A stretch of 64,000 nucleotides of DNA from Spongiihabitans sp965206355 (GTDB lineage: Bacteria > Pseudomonadota > Gammaproteobacteria > Arenicellales > Poriferihabitantaceae): NCBI GenBank assembly GCA_965206355.1, contig OZ242212.1, positions 2,299,324 to 2,363,323 of the forward strand, given 5' to 3'. Within the stretch, counting starts at the first letter, position 1. Every line of letters starts with the position of its first letter. This document shows, in pieces, positions 7,654-16,540 of the stretch. The notes under the pieces are model-generated. The model was not told where the DNA came from, ran no database searches, and saw only the letters and a program-made list of their open reading frames with translations. The translations under genes were made by a program, and so were the position numbers.

Positions 7654-8931
7654 ATGGAAAATTCAGCATGCTTTGCAGAAGCCAAAAAATTCGTTGCCGG
7701 CGGGGTGAATTCCCCAGTCAGGGCATTTCAATCGGTAGGTGGAGAGCCGATATTTATCAATCGTGGCAAGGGCGCACACCTGATTGCTGAAGACGGCAAA
7801 GAATACATTGATTATGTCGGTTCATGGGGCCCCATGATTCTCGGGCATGCTGATGATCAGGTTGTTCAGGCAGTACAAAAGCAATCCGCATCCGGCCTGA
7901 GTTTTGGCGCGCCGACAGTTCTTGAAACAGAAATGGCAGCATTGATTTGCACGCGCCTGCCCTGGATTGAACGAGTGCGCATGGTCAACTCTGGCACCGA
8001 AGCCACCATGTCCGCAATAAGACTCGCCAGAGGATTTACCGGTAGAGATAAAATAATCAAATTTGAAGGCTGTTACCACGGGCATGCGGACAGCCTGTTA
8101 GTCAAAGCGGGCTCTGGGGCATTGACATTGGGCGTACCGACATCACTCGGGGTGCCGAGTGCAATGGCAGAACATACACTGACGGCGACTTTCAATGAGC
8201 TGGATTCAGTCGCCACAATTTTTGCTACAATCGGCGAGCAGATTGCAGCCGTAATCATTGAACCTGTGGCTGGAAATATGAGTTGCATTCCACCAGCGGA
8301 AGGCTTCTTATCGGGACTGCGTTCACTATGCGACCGATTTCAAAGTGTTTTTATTATGGACGAGGTCATGACCGGATTTCGGGTCGGCGCACAGGGAGCG
8401 CAAGGTTTATATGGGGTACACGGCGACTTAACCACGCTCGGAAAAATTATTGGCGGCGGTATGCCGGTAGGTGCTTTTGGTGGACGCAGGGATATTATGG
8501 CGTATCTTGCCCCACAGGGCGGTGTCTATCAAGCCGGCACCTTGTCCGGGAATCCGCTGGCAATGGCAGCGGGTTTGGCAACGCTTAAAGCCATTGAGCA
8601 GCCGAATTTTTTTGAAAAACTAGACGCACAAACCAAAAAACTGGTGACGGGTATTTTACATGCCGCAACCGCGCACCGAATAGCGCTAACCGCGAATCGA
8701 GTGGCAGGGATGTTTGGACTATTCTTTACTGATCAAAAATCCATTGTTAGCTTTGCCGATGTCATGGCATGTAACAGCGAAAAATTTAAGCAATTTTTCC
8801 ACGGCATGCTAGATCAAGGCATCTACATGGCACCCTCCGCCTTTGAAACGGGATTTATTTCCTCAGCACACACTGACGCAGACATTGAACGCACAATTAA
8901 AGCAGCCGACAACGTATTTTCAACCCTGTAA
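7654..8931 (+). CDS. hemL: Glutamate-1-semialdehyde 2,1-aminomutase
   Basis: A 425-residue PLP enzyme that converts glutamate-1-semialdehyde to 5-aminolevulinate in the C5 route of haem synthesis. The start motif AKKFVAGGVNSPVRAF, MVNSGTEATMSAIRLARG, KFEGCYHGHAD, the aspartate of IMDEVMTGFR, and the PLP lysine in TLGKIIGGGMPVGAFGG are all present, as is the C-terminal APSAFETGFISSAHTDADIE. Length is normal. There is no strong Shine-Dalgarno before ATG 7654; the 8-bp gap after prmB allows translational coupling. Confidence 0.96.
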   Translation: MENSACFAEAKKFVAGGVNSPVRAFQSVGGEPIFINRGKGAHLIAEDGKEYIDYVGSWGPMILGHADDQVVQAVQKQSASGLSFGAPTVLETEMAALICTRLPWIERVRMVNSGTEATMSAIRLARGFTGRDKIIKFEGCYHGHADSLLVKAGSGALTLGVPTSLGVPSAMAEHTLTATFNELDSVATIFATIGEQIAAVIIEPVAGNMSCIPPAEGFLSGLRSLCDRFQSVFIMDEVMTGFRVGAQGAQGLYGVHGDLTTLGKIIGGGMPVGAFGGRRDIMAYLAPQGGVYQAGTLSGNPLAMAAGLATLKAIEQPNFFEKLDAQTKKLVTGILHAATAHRIALTANRVAGMFGLFFTDQKSIVSFADVMACNSEKFKQFFHGMLDQGIYMAPSAFETGFISSAHTDADIERTIKAADNVFSTL

Positions 8932-9389
8932 ATACGTTGCCAAGTAGTCCTATGCGGTTTTTGCAGAAAAGGGATTGCCACTGCCCGATGTTATCTGCTA
9001 TTCTCGGTGGCATTATCAGTCTCTCAAGGAAGAAAGATTATGATTAACACGGTTTACGAGCTCATCGTCGGGTCTGTTTGCTACAGTCCCTGTTGGCGCA
9101 ACCCTATCAGAGACAGGTCACTTTGGCGTAGGCCTATCTGGCAAAAGCAGGAAAGAGTAACGACTCGGAGTGATGTCGCTTGTTCACTTGCCGACATCCC
9201 GTCCCCACAATCCTCCCTGCGATTGACAACAAGATTATTGATGCGAATTGGTCGTATGATTGGTTCTCTCTGTGCATTAAGGTGTTGTGTCGGTCTCAGA
9301 ACAAGGCAACCCCAGACAATCAACACCGCATCGTGCTAATGCCCTATTCGTAGTTCAATAACAATGTAACAAGGAAGAGTGAGTATATT
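8932..9389. other. Intergenic region upstream of the autotransporter
   Basis: About 460 bp with no gene I can support. AAGGAAG precedes an ATG at 9040, but the frame loses protein-like composition after about 12 codons. Another frame, at about 9069-9152, reads VPVGATLSETGHFGVGLSG and then stops, which could be a fragment of a decayed gene. AAGGAAGAG before 9390 is the ribosome-binding site for the next gene. Confidence 0.5.
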
Positions 9390-12300
9390 ATGGAAAAAGA
9401 TACTTCGGGTTCATGGTGGAACCCCCATTTTTTAGATCAAGGCGATTTACAATCAAATTTTGCTCGGTCGGCATGGCCGACAATCCACCAAACCATCAGA
9501 GAAACGCGGTGCTGGTACGCCTTCGCCCTGCTGTCAATACTGATTCTAGGTATATTCGCACCCACTATCTCGGCGCAAGTGCTGATAAATGAGGTTGATG
9601 CTGATCAGGAAGGCACTGATGATGCTGAGTTTGTGGAGCTTTTTGATGGGGGTGCTGGCAACACCGATCTGAGTGGTTTAGTGCTGGTATTTTTCAATGG
9701 TCGCAACGATACCACCTATAAAGCTTTCGATTTAGACGGGTTTTCAACTAACAGTACTGGCTATTTTGTTCTTTGTGGCAATAAAGAAATGGTGACGAAC
9801 TGTGATAGCGATGTTTCTCCCAACATCAATCTAATCCAGAACGGAGCGGATGCTATCGCGTTGTACACAGATGATGCCGTGAACTTTCCCCGAGGCACAT
9901 CATCAACGTTGACCAATCTAATTGATGCCATCGTCTATGGCACGGACAATCAAGACGACGATGCGGGTCTGTTACAACTACTGATACCCAACCAACCACA
10001 AGTCAATGAGAACGGTCTTCAGACAGCAACCATGCACTCAAATCAACGCTGTCCCAACGGCGCAGGTGGTGCTCGCAGGACCGACACCTATGCCCAGTTT
10101 GCGCCAACCGCAGGCACAAACAACATCTGTGGTGCCACAGTTAACACCGCACCAACAACAGTAGGTAGTATTGAAGCATTGATACTGATGGCGGGTACGA
10201 CCGACTCTCGGAACATCGCCACACACTTCCATGACCCCGAAGGGGACCCTCTGACCTATACAGCATCCTCCAGTGGTAGCGACACCGTAACCGTAATCGT
10301 TTCAGGTAGTATGGTAATGGTTACAGCAGTAGCAGAGGGCACAGCAACCATTACCGTAACCGCAACCGACACTCATAACCCGCCCATCACACAGACCTTT
10401 GCCATCACGGTCAATCCTGTCCTCAACACCGCACCAACAACAGTGGGTAGTATCGAAGCATTGATGTTGACGGCGGGGACGATCGGCTCTCGGGACATTG
10501 CCATACACTTCCATGACCCCGAAGGGGATCCTCTGACCTATACAGCATCCTCCAGTGGTAGCGACACCGTAACCGTAATCGTTTCAGGTAGTATGGTAAC
10601 GGTTACAGCAGTAGCAGAGGGCACAGCAACCATTACCGTAACCGCAACCGACACTCATAACCCGCCCATCACACAGACCTTTGCCATCACGGTCAATCCT
10701 GTCCTCAACACCGCACCAACAACAGTGGGTAGTATCGAAGCATTGATGTTGACGGCGGGGACGATCGGCTCTCGGGACATCGCCATACACTTCCATGACC
10801 CCGAAGGGGATCCTCTGACTTATACAGCATCCTCCAGTGGTAGCGACACCGTAACCGTAATCGTTTCAGGTAGCATGGTAACGGTTACAGCAGTAGCAGA
10901 GGGCACAGCAACCATTACCGTAACCGCAACCGACACTCATAACCCGCCCATCACACAGACCTTTGCCATCACGGTCAATCCTGTCCTCAACACCGCACCA
11001 ACAACAGTGGGTAGTATCGAAGCATTGATACTGATGGCGGGTACGACCGACTCTCGGAACATCGCCACACACTTCCATGACCCCGAAGGGGACCCTCTGA
11101 CCTATACAGCATCCTCCAGTGGTAGCGACACCGTAACCGTAATCGTTTCAGGTAGTATGGTAATGGTTACAGCAGTAGCAGAGGGCACAGCAACCATTAC
11201 CGTAACCGCAACCGACACTCATAACCCGCCCATCACACAGACCTTTGCCATCACGGTGAATGCGGCACCGAAAGCGCAAGAAACTATCGAGCAGTTGAAT
11301 GAGGATATCCTGCCACGGCTTGTGCAAGTAGCGGTTGCCAGCACCCTCGCCTCACTAGGAAACCGTATTGACATCACCTTCTCTGGCATACCACAAACAG
11401 CCAGCTATCAGCTAGACGGACAGCGCACACAACTGGACGGTAAAGCCACGTTATCCGACAGCCTGCAACAGACTCTACTACACAAACTACCGACCCATTC
11501 CCACGCACTGCAAAACGCTACGCTGGATTGGAAACGGATGTCGGCTAACTCCTCCTTTGCCTTACCACTGCATGCGACTGCTGCTAATGCCGATGACAAT
11601 GGCAATAATCTGGCAGTGTGGGGCAGCGGCGATTACCGCAAGCTGAGTGGAGACAGCAATGATATTGACTGGCGTGGTGATGTGGTTAATTTGCAACTCG
11701 GTATGGATAACCGAGTAGGCAGGGATTTATTGGTTGGTGGCTTGGTTTCGTGGAGCGAAGGCAAAACCGACTATACTCTGCAAGACCCGAGTAGCAAGAG
11801 CGGTAAATACCAGCACACCCTAACCAGTATCCACCCCTATCTGGCATGGTCAAACGAGACGCTTAATCTGTGGGGCAGTGTCGGCTACGGTCAGGGCACA
11901 CTTGAATACAAAGAAACGGCTAGTGAGACGAGCAACATCGACACCAGGCTGTTATCTGTGGCAGGGGGTATCAAGGGTGCGGTCTTGCAACAATCCGGCA
12001 TCAGTATCAAGAACGATTTCTCGCTCGTCAGAACCGATATTGATGCGGAGGGGAAAAATCCTAAACAAACCATCAATAGCCAACGACTACGCTTACTGTT
12101 GGAGGTTGATCAAGAGCAGATTGTCATGGCAAACAGCATACTCACACCAGCAATAGAAATAGGCGTGCGTTATGATGCTGGCGATGGCGACAAAGGCCTG
12201 GGCGCAGTGCTGGGTGCGAAAGTACGCTATGCCAACAATAGCGATTTGACCGCAGAAGGCAAAGTACATGCCCTAATAGGTCATAATAACTATAAGGAAT

Positions 12301-12680
12301 GGGGCATTCAAGGCGTGATTCGTCAGGAAACCGCTACCAATGGACAAGGACTCTTCTTTAGCCTGAGTCCAATCTACGGCAATAGCCTTAGTACTAGTAG
12401 TGCCGATACGCTCTGGCAACAACCACCCACAGACAATAGCAACGGCAACAGCCACACGGATTATAGTGCGCAAATAGAAGCACGTGTGGGCTATGGACTG
12501 TCTGTGCCGGGTGGTCGGGGCTTGCTGACACCATACACTGAAATAACGCTGGGTAACACCACCGACCGCTATTGTTTAGGATTGCGCTGGAAACATCATT
12601 CCCGATTAGAAATGAATCTGTTTGGTGAAGAGCAAGCTGACAAGTACACCGTTCTGCTGGAAAGTCGCTTACACTTTTAG
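9390..12680 (+). CDS. Autotransporter with lamin-tail-like domain and four 94-residue repeats
   Basis: A 1,096-residue surface protein secreted by the type V route. A long N-terminal extension precedes a hydrophobic segment (about 41-59), with likely cleavage after ...PTISA at 62. Residues about 63-190 resemble an LTD (lamin-tail) domain: VLINEVDADQEGTDDAEFVELF, LSGLVLVFFNG, GYFVLCG, IDAIVYG. Residues 252-627 are four nearly identical cadherin/Ig-like repeats (NTAPTTVGS...ITVNP). A linker leads to a beta-barrel of about 360 residues ending in ...LESRLHF, the terminal Phe expected for an outer-membrane barrel. LTD domains in secreted bacterial proteins are often linked with nuclease or adhesive modules; none is recognised here, so adhesion is inferred. 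A MITE is inserted exactly at the stop codon. Confidence 0.88.
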   Translation: MEKDTSGSWWNPHFLDQGDLQSNFARSAWPTIHQTIRETRCWYAFALLSILILGIFAPTISAQVLINEVDADQEGTDDAEFVELFDGGAGNTDLSGLVLVFFNGRNDTTYKAFDLDGFSTNSTGYFVLCGNKEMVTNCDSDVSPNINLIQNGADAIALYTDDAVNFPRGTSSTLTNLIDAIVYGTDNQDDDAGLLQLLIPNQPQVNENGLQTATMHSNQRCPNGAGGARRTDTYAQFAPTAGTNNICGATVNTAPTTVGSIEALILMAGTTDSRNIATHFHDPEGDPLTYTASSSGSDTVTVIVSGSMVMVTAVAEGTATITVTATDTHNPPITQTFAITVNPVLNTAPTTVGSIEALMLTAGTIGSRDIAIHFHDPEGDPLTYTASSSGSDTVTVIVSGSMVTVTAVAEGTATITVTATDTHNPPITQTFAITVNPVLNTAPTTVGSIEALMLTAGTIGSRDIAIHFHDPEGDPLTYTASSSGSDTVTVIVSGSMVTVTAVAEGTATITVTATDTHNPPITQTFAITVNPVLNTAPTTVGSIEALILMAGTTDSRNIATHFHDPEGDPLTYTASSSGSDTVTVIVSGSMVMVTAVAEGTATITVTATDTHNPPITQTFAITVNAAPKAQETIEQLNEDILPRLVQVAVASTLASLGNRIDITFSGIPQTASYQLDGQRTQLDGKATLSDSLQQTLLHKLPTHSHALQNATLDWKRMSANSSFALPLHATAANADDNGNNLAVWGSGDYRKLSGDSNDIDWRGDVVNLQLGMDNRVGRDLLVGGLVSWSEGKTDYTLQDPSSKSGKYQHTLTSIHPYLAWSNETLNLWGSVGYGQGTLEYKETASETSNIDTRLLSVAGGIKGAVLQQSGISIKNDFSLVRTDIDAEGKNPKQTINSQRLRLLLEVDQEQIVMANSILTPAIEIGVRYDAGDGDKGLGAVLGAKVRYANNSDLTAEGKVHALIGHNNYKEWGIQGVIRQETATNGQGLFFSLSPIYGNSLSTSSADTLWQQPPTDNSNGNSHTDYSAQIEARVGYGLSVPGGRGLLTPYTEITLGNTTDRYCLGLRWKHHSRLEMNLFGEEQADKYTVLLESRLHF
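10143..11270 (+). repeat. Four 282-bp tandem repeats in the autotransporter
   Basis: Units start at 10143, 10425, 10707 and 10989. Units 2 and 3 are almost identical, and units 1 and 4 share a different version of the first third (LILMAGTTDSRNIATHF against LMLTAGTIGSRDIAIHF), giving an A-B-B-A order. High DNA identity shows recent duplication or gene conversion. Confidence 0.95.
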
Positions 12681-12683
12681 TTA

Positions 12684-12845
12684 GAGACCTTTGCACGGAA
12701 GATGATTTTCCTTTCAGGCAAGGCAAAAACGCATGGAATGAGGGAGTTTATGCTCATAAATGACCGATTGAGACCGTTTTTACCAACAGTAGGCGCTTTT
12801 AGGCGACGTAGCATGTAAGTGAAATGGCTTTCGTGCAAAGGTTTC
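12684..12845 (+). mobile_element. MITE copy 3 (162 bp, long form)
   Basis: Tips GAGACC and GGTTTC with the same internal sequence as copy 1. It is flanked by AGTTA at 12679-12683 and 12846-12850. The left duplication overlaps the autotransporter stop TAG (12678-12680), so the element starts three bases after that gene. The same end faces the upstream gene as at trxA and aceK. Confidence 0.85.
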
Positions 12846-12850
12846 AGTTA

Positions 12851-13177
12851 ATGGAAAATTGATAATTGGAGCAAGTCCCCCTAGCCGCCCCTCGTATCAT
12901 AACAATCGTGTTAGTTATCCAGCCATCTAGTGGTTTTTAATAGACACTATCCAATCGTGGTTGGATAAGGCGGTAGTGATGCAGCATGTCCCAGTAAGTC
13001 ATTAAACTTGCTGAAAAGGTATAGCACCTACTACCCACAGAGCATAAGCGTCTCCTTTAACTTCATTAAGCGCGAACAGATCTGCTGCAAGAATTCAAAA
13101 CACTTAGCACAAATAGTTACAAGAATGCACCAAAGTTAAATCATCCAACCTAATCTCAATATAACCGGAGAATCGTT
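12851..13177. other. Gene-free interval before the IS110 relic
   Basis: About 330 bp with no supported gene. It likely includes the left non-coding end of the IS110-family element; no terminal inverted repeats are expected for that family, so its edge cannot be placed by eye. Confidence 0.45.
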
Positions 13178-13684
13178 ATGTTATGTATAGGAATTGATAT
13201 ATCCAAAGCGAGCTTTGATTGCGCCTTGTTCATTGAGGGTGCTGATCAACACAAGTCTTTTGGCAATGAGAACAAAGGCTTCAACGGCTTGTGCAAATGG
13301 CTAAAATCATTGAACGCCGCACACGATCGCGTGTTTTATCTGGAAGCAACTAGCATTTATGGCATCGCCTTGGCGTAGTATTTGTATCAGGTAGGTGAAA
13401 ACGTGATTGTTGCCAACCCAATCAAAACCCATGCTTTTGCAAAAATGGAAATGACGCGCAACAAAACCGATAAAGCTGATAAAGCCGACGCATTCAGCCT
13501 TGCCCGTTATTGCTCAGTATTAACGGCATCGGCAACAAAACCGCTTGGACGATTATCACCTATGTGAGGGATATAGCGTTATTTGATAACGCCAGACAAG
13601 TCGCCAGCTTCGCCGGATTGAACCCAAAAATAACCCGTCAGGTAAGCAGTATCAACAAAAGCAGTCTGTCCAAAATGGGGTACA
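13178..13684 (+). pseudogene. IS110-family transposase, internally deleted and truncated
   Basis: The N-terminal DEDD part begins MLCIGIDISKASFDCALF and keeps the catalytic-type residues of GIDISKASFD, YLEATSIYG and the DKADKADAFSLARY region, but TAG at 13376-13378 interrupts it. At about 13510 the frame changes and sequence jumps straight to the C-terminal Tnp_20 part (LSINGIGNKTAWTIITY, SFAGLNPK, SSLSKMGYNRLR), so roughly 100-150 middle codons are deleted. The 3' end meets the integron integrase at about 13685. The element is inactive as it stands. Confidence 0.85.
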
Positions 13685-14130
13685 ACCGCCTCCGTACATT
13701 AGCCGCCCTATCAGGCCTCGTACGCCCTCCATATATTGAAATAGTTCAGCGACCTCATTCTGACTTAACACAACGGGCAACCGAATTGGTTTTTTAGAAC
13801 GTGCAGCCGATAGTTTGTCTACAACAGGTAAGTTCAGAACTTTTTTGTAGAGGAATACAATCGAATTCATCGCAAGATTTTGTGATGACACCGAGTAATT
13901 TTTATTGAGCGCCATGTCAGATAAAAACGCCTCAATGTCTACTTTACCCAGCTCTTTGGGGTGCTTTTTATTATGGAAACGAATAAAAGCCAAAATCCAC
14001 TTAACGTAAGTCTCTTCTGTACGAATAGCATAATGATAATATCGAAGAACCTCCCTCACCTGATCAATTAAACGCTTGGATTGAGGCTTAAAAAAAGCTT
14101 TTCTTCGAGTTTGTTAATGTAAGAGGACAT
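13685..14130 (-). pseudogene. intI: Integron integrase, truncated and frameshifted
   Basis: The N-terminal half of an IntI tyrosine recombinase: EVLRYYHYAIRTEETYVKWI, LAFIRFHNKKHPKELG, VDIEAFLSDMA and KKPIRLPVVLSQNEV all match integron integrases, ending at GRLMYGGG where the IS110 remnant takes over. The catalytic R-H-R-Y half is missing. A start MSSYINKLEEKLF at 14130 is joined to the body only through a frameshift at a run of seven A (14090-14096 on the plus strand). It is divergent from the cassette array, as expected. Cassette movement would need an integrase supplied from elsewhere. Confidence 0.85.
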
Positions 14131-14364
14131 AGGGTAACTATTCCCTACCTTAGCTTGATTATCAAGATACAAGGAATTATAGTCCATCTATGTCTATGGA
14201 TTACAGGGAAAGTCTATTCCCGTTAATGACACGTTATGCTCTCTTATCGAAAATCATACCTCCACACTCTAATCTTTCAATTTCATCTATATCTTTTGAA
14301 TGATAATTGTTATATCATGTATCTCTAAATATCGCATATCATTGAGAATAAAATTGGACTTAGT
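14131..14364. other. Putative attI region and first-cassette leader
   Basis: AT-rich 234 bp between intI and the first cassette gene. ACGTTATGC at 14231-14239 resembles the right core of the array attC sites (ACGTTATGT at 18341), so the attI x attC crossover is placed near 14233. Palindromic AGGGTAAC/TATTCCCT and ACAGGGAAAG/TCTATTCCCG segments lie just before it. The cassette promoter Pc could be here or within intI; I see no unambiguous boxes. Confidence 0.5.
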
Positions 14365-16539
14365 ATGAATACTTTTTTAGAAGCCAAGCAAAAATTTGAT
14401 CAACAATATTCTTCTAAAACAGAATTTGTAGCATTTCTTCCTGTAAACCTAAAGCTTTCAGAAACTTATGTTATAAAAAATAAAAAGGGGGAAACAAACG
14501 AAGAATATTATAAGTGGCAATTTTTTTATTCTTTGGTTCATTCAGGTTTGTATCAAAAAGACTATTTAGGTAGCGAAGTTTATTTTCCTAAAGGAAATAA
14601 AAATTCTGCTCCAATAAAATTCGATGGCGCTATTTTTGACAGTCCTGATTGGTTCGATTGGTATAAAAAATATCATACAAATAAAGATCAAAATTCTTTA
14701 GATTGGCTTAGAAAGCACCTGCTAGGTGTTATTGAGTTTAAAAAAGAAAACTCAAAAGGTACTGAGATTGTATATAACCAGCAGTTAAAGCCCGCTATTA
14801 AAGAATCTGAAAATGATTTTTGCTTAGGAGTCTTATACGATACTGGAAGGCTCTACTTATTTCAAAAAAAACAAAATAGTTATCTACGGCTTGATGAATC
14901 TCTTAATCTTAAAGGAGCAAAAAGTACAACAAAGGACTTATCTTTACATCTAACTGATGCTTATTACAAAATTCCATCCTTTGAACAACTAGAAAAAAAG
15001 ATAACCCAGGTTAAAATTGATCGTTCAAAAAGAACAATTAATGATTTAGATATTGTTACAGGAATTTATAGCAAACAGCTAACTGATGGAATTTCAAGTA
15101 TTTTAAGAACAATGGATAAGGTAGGAATGAAAAACCAACGAGGTTATGAAATTCTTATCCAAATAATGGCACTTAAAATATTTGATGAAAAGCGTAGTAT
15201 CAACAGCGTCCCAAATAAAAACTTAGATTTTTACAAAACGGAACAGGAAACAAATCAATTAAATTTACTTTTTTACATTACCCGTGACGAAAAAAACCAT
15301 ACAAATTTAGGTGATGAAAGAATTCAAGAATTTATTCAGCGATTGAGAGAACTGTATAATGAAGCATCTGAGGAATATCATTATATCTTAAAAAGAGATG
15401 ATACAGAAACGATAAGTTGGAATAATCAAGTTCATATTCAAGCAATGAGTGAAATTGTCGAACAATTTCAAGATTATAGCTTTGTTCTTTCTCATAAAAC
15501 AGACCTTTATCAAATTGTTTTCTATAAATTTGCAAATGAGTTTTCTAAAGCTGACAAAGGACAGTTTATAACTCCTATTCCGCTTATAGATTTTCTAGTT
15601 CAAATTGTAAATCCTCGAAATAGTGAAAAAATAATAGACCCTACAAGTGGCATTGCAGATTTTCTTTCAATTTCGTATGTAAATTCTAAAAGCAAATTAG
15701 ATGATAACAATATTTATGGTGTTGATAATGACGAGCAAATGATAATGCTTGCCCAATTAAATATGCTATTAAATGGTGATGGTAATGCAATACTAAAGCA
15801 CCAACCAGATAAAGGTTCAATTACATGGAAGTTTGATGACAGAAATAACCTTGTAGAATTGCAACCCAAACTTCATAAAAAAGGCGAATGGAATAACTGG
15901 AAAGATCAAACAAAATTAAAAAAATTTGATGTTGTGCTAACTAACCCTCCATTCGGTGAGGACAGAAAGTGGGAACCCAAAACGAGTTTAGATAAAGAAC
16001 AGGCTGAAATGTATGAGCTATGGGACGTTGCTAGAAGCGGAAAATGGATAGACCTAGGGCTTGTCTTTTTAGAAAATTCTTATCGTATATTAAAAGATGA
16101 AGGAAGAATGGGAATTATCGTATCTAATTCAATCGCCTCTATTGATAGATGGAATAAAGCGCGTGAATGGCTCATGGATAAAATGAGAATTGTCGCTTTA
16201 TTTGATTTACCAGCTAATGTTTTTGCCGATACAGGTGTGAATACGACACTAATTGTAGCTTATAAGCCAAAAGAAAAAGAGTTAAAAAAAATACAAGAAT
16301 CTAATTATGAGATTTTTGTACGAGACATTAAAAAAGTTGGTTACGAGGTAAGAACATCAAAAAGAGTTAAATTCTTTAACCCAATTTATAAGATTAATGA
16401 AACAACTTTTGAAATAGAACAGGATGATGAAGGGAGTCCTTTGGTTGATGAAGAATTCACCGAAAATATCTCTGAATTTAAAAATTGGTGTCTAGGTCAA
16501 GAAAAAACATTACAAGATTTATTTATTGCGGATAAATAA
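14365..16539 (+). CDS. BcgI-like fused endonuclease-methyltransferase subunit (type IIB/IIG)
   Basis: A 724-residue restriction and N6-adenine methylation subunit. The N-terminal part carries a PD-(D/E)xK-like nuclease signature: FDGAIFD with Asp87, then VIEFKKE with Glu124 and Lys126. The methyltransferase follows, with a SAM-binding motif DPTSGIADF near 425 (a variant of DPxxGxG) and catalytic NPPF at 527-530. There is no separate hsdR gene, so cleavage is inferred to reside in this chain, as in BcgI subunit A. The next gene, one base away, is the specificity subunit. Base composition is much more AT-rich than the flanking chromosome, fitting a mobile cassette. An alternative is a methylation-only HsdM. 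Confidence 0.8.
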   Translation: MNTFLEAKQKFDQQYSSKTEFVAFLPVNLKLSETYVIKNKKGETNEEYYKWQFFYSLVHSGLYQKDYLGSEVYFPKGNKNSAPIKFDGAIFDSPDWFDWYKKYHTNKDQNSLDWLRKHLLGVIEFKKENSKGTEIVYNQQLKPAIKESENDFCLGVLYDTGRLYLFQKKQNSYLRLDESLNLKGAKSTTKDLSLHLTDAYYKIPSFEQLEKKITQVKIDRSKRTINDLDIVTGIYSKQLTDGISSILRTMDKVGMKNQRGYEILIQIMALKIFDEKRSINSVPNKNLDFYKTEQETNQLNLLFYITRDEKNHTNLGDERIQEFIQRLRELYNEASEEYHYILKRDDTETISWNNQVHIQAMSEIVEQFQDYSFVLSHKTDLYQIVFYKFANEFSKADKGQFITPIPLIDFLVQIVNPRNSEKIIDPTSGIADFLSISYVNSKSKLDDNNIYGVDNDEQMIMLAQLNMLLNGDGNAILKHQPDKGSITWKFDDRNNLVELQPKLHKKGEWNNWKDQTKLKKFDVVLTNPPFGEDRKWEPKTSLDKEQAEMYELWDVARSGKWIDLGLVFLENSYRILKDEGRMGIIVSNSIASIDRWNKAREWLMDKMRIVALFDLPANVFADTGVNTTLIVAYKPKEKELKKIQESNYEIFVRDIKKVGYEVRTSKRVKFFNPIYKINETTFEIEQDDEGSPLVDEEFTENISEFKNWCLGQEKTLQDLFIADK

Positions 16540-16540
16540 A

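Noticed and set aside
9007..9339. 110-codon plus-strand frame upstream of the autotransporter
   Set aside because: Composition is not protein-like (many Arg, Cys, Trp) and the plausible start at 9040 loses sense quickly; possibly decayed sequence.
10302..11078. Three 70-codon minus-strand frames within the repeats
   Set aside because: Identical antisense shadows created by the 282-bp repeats.
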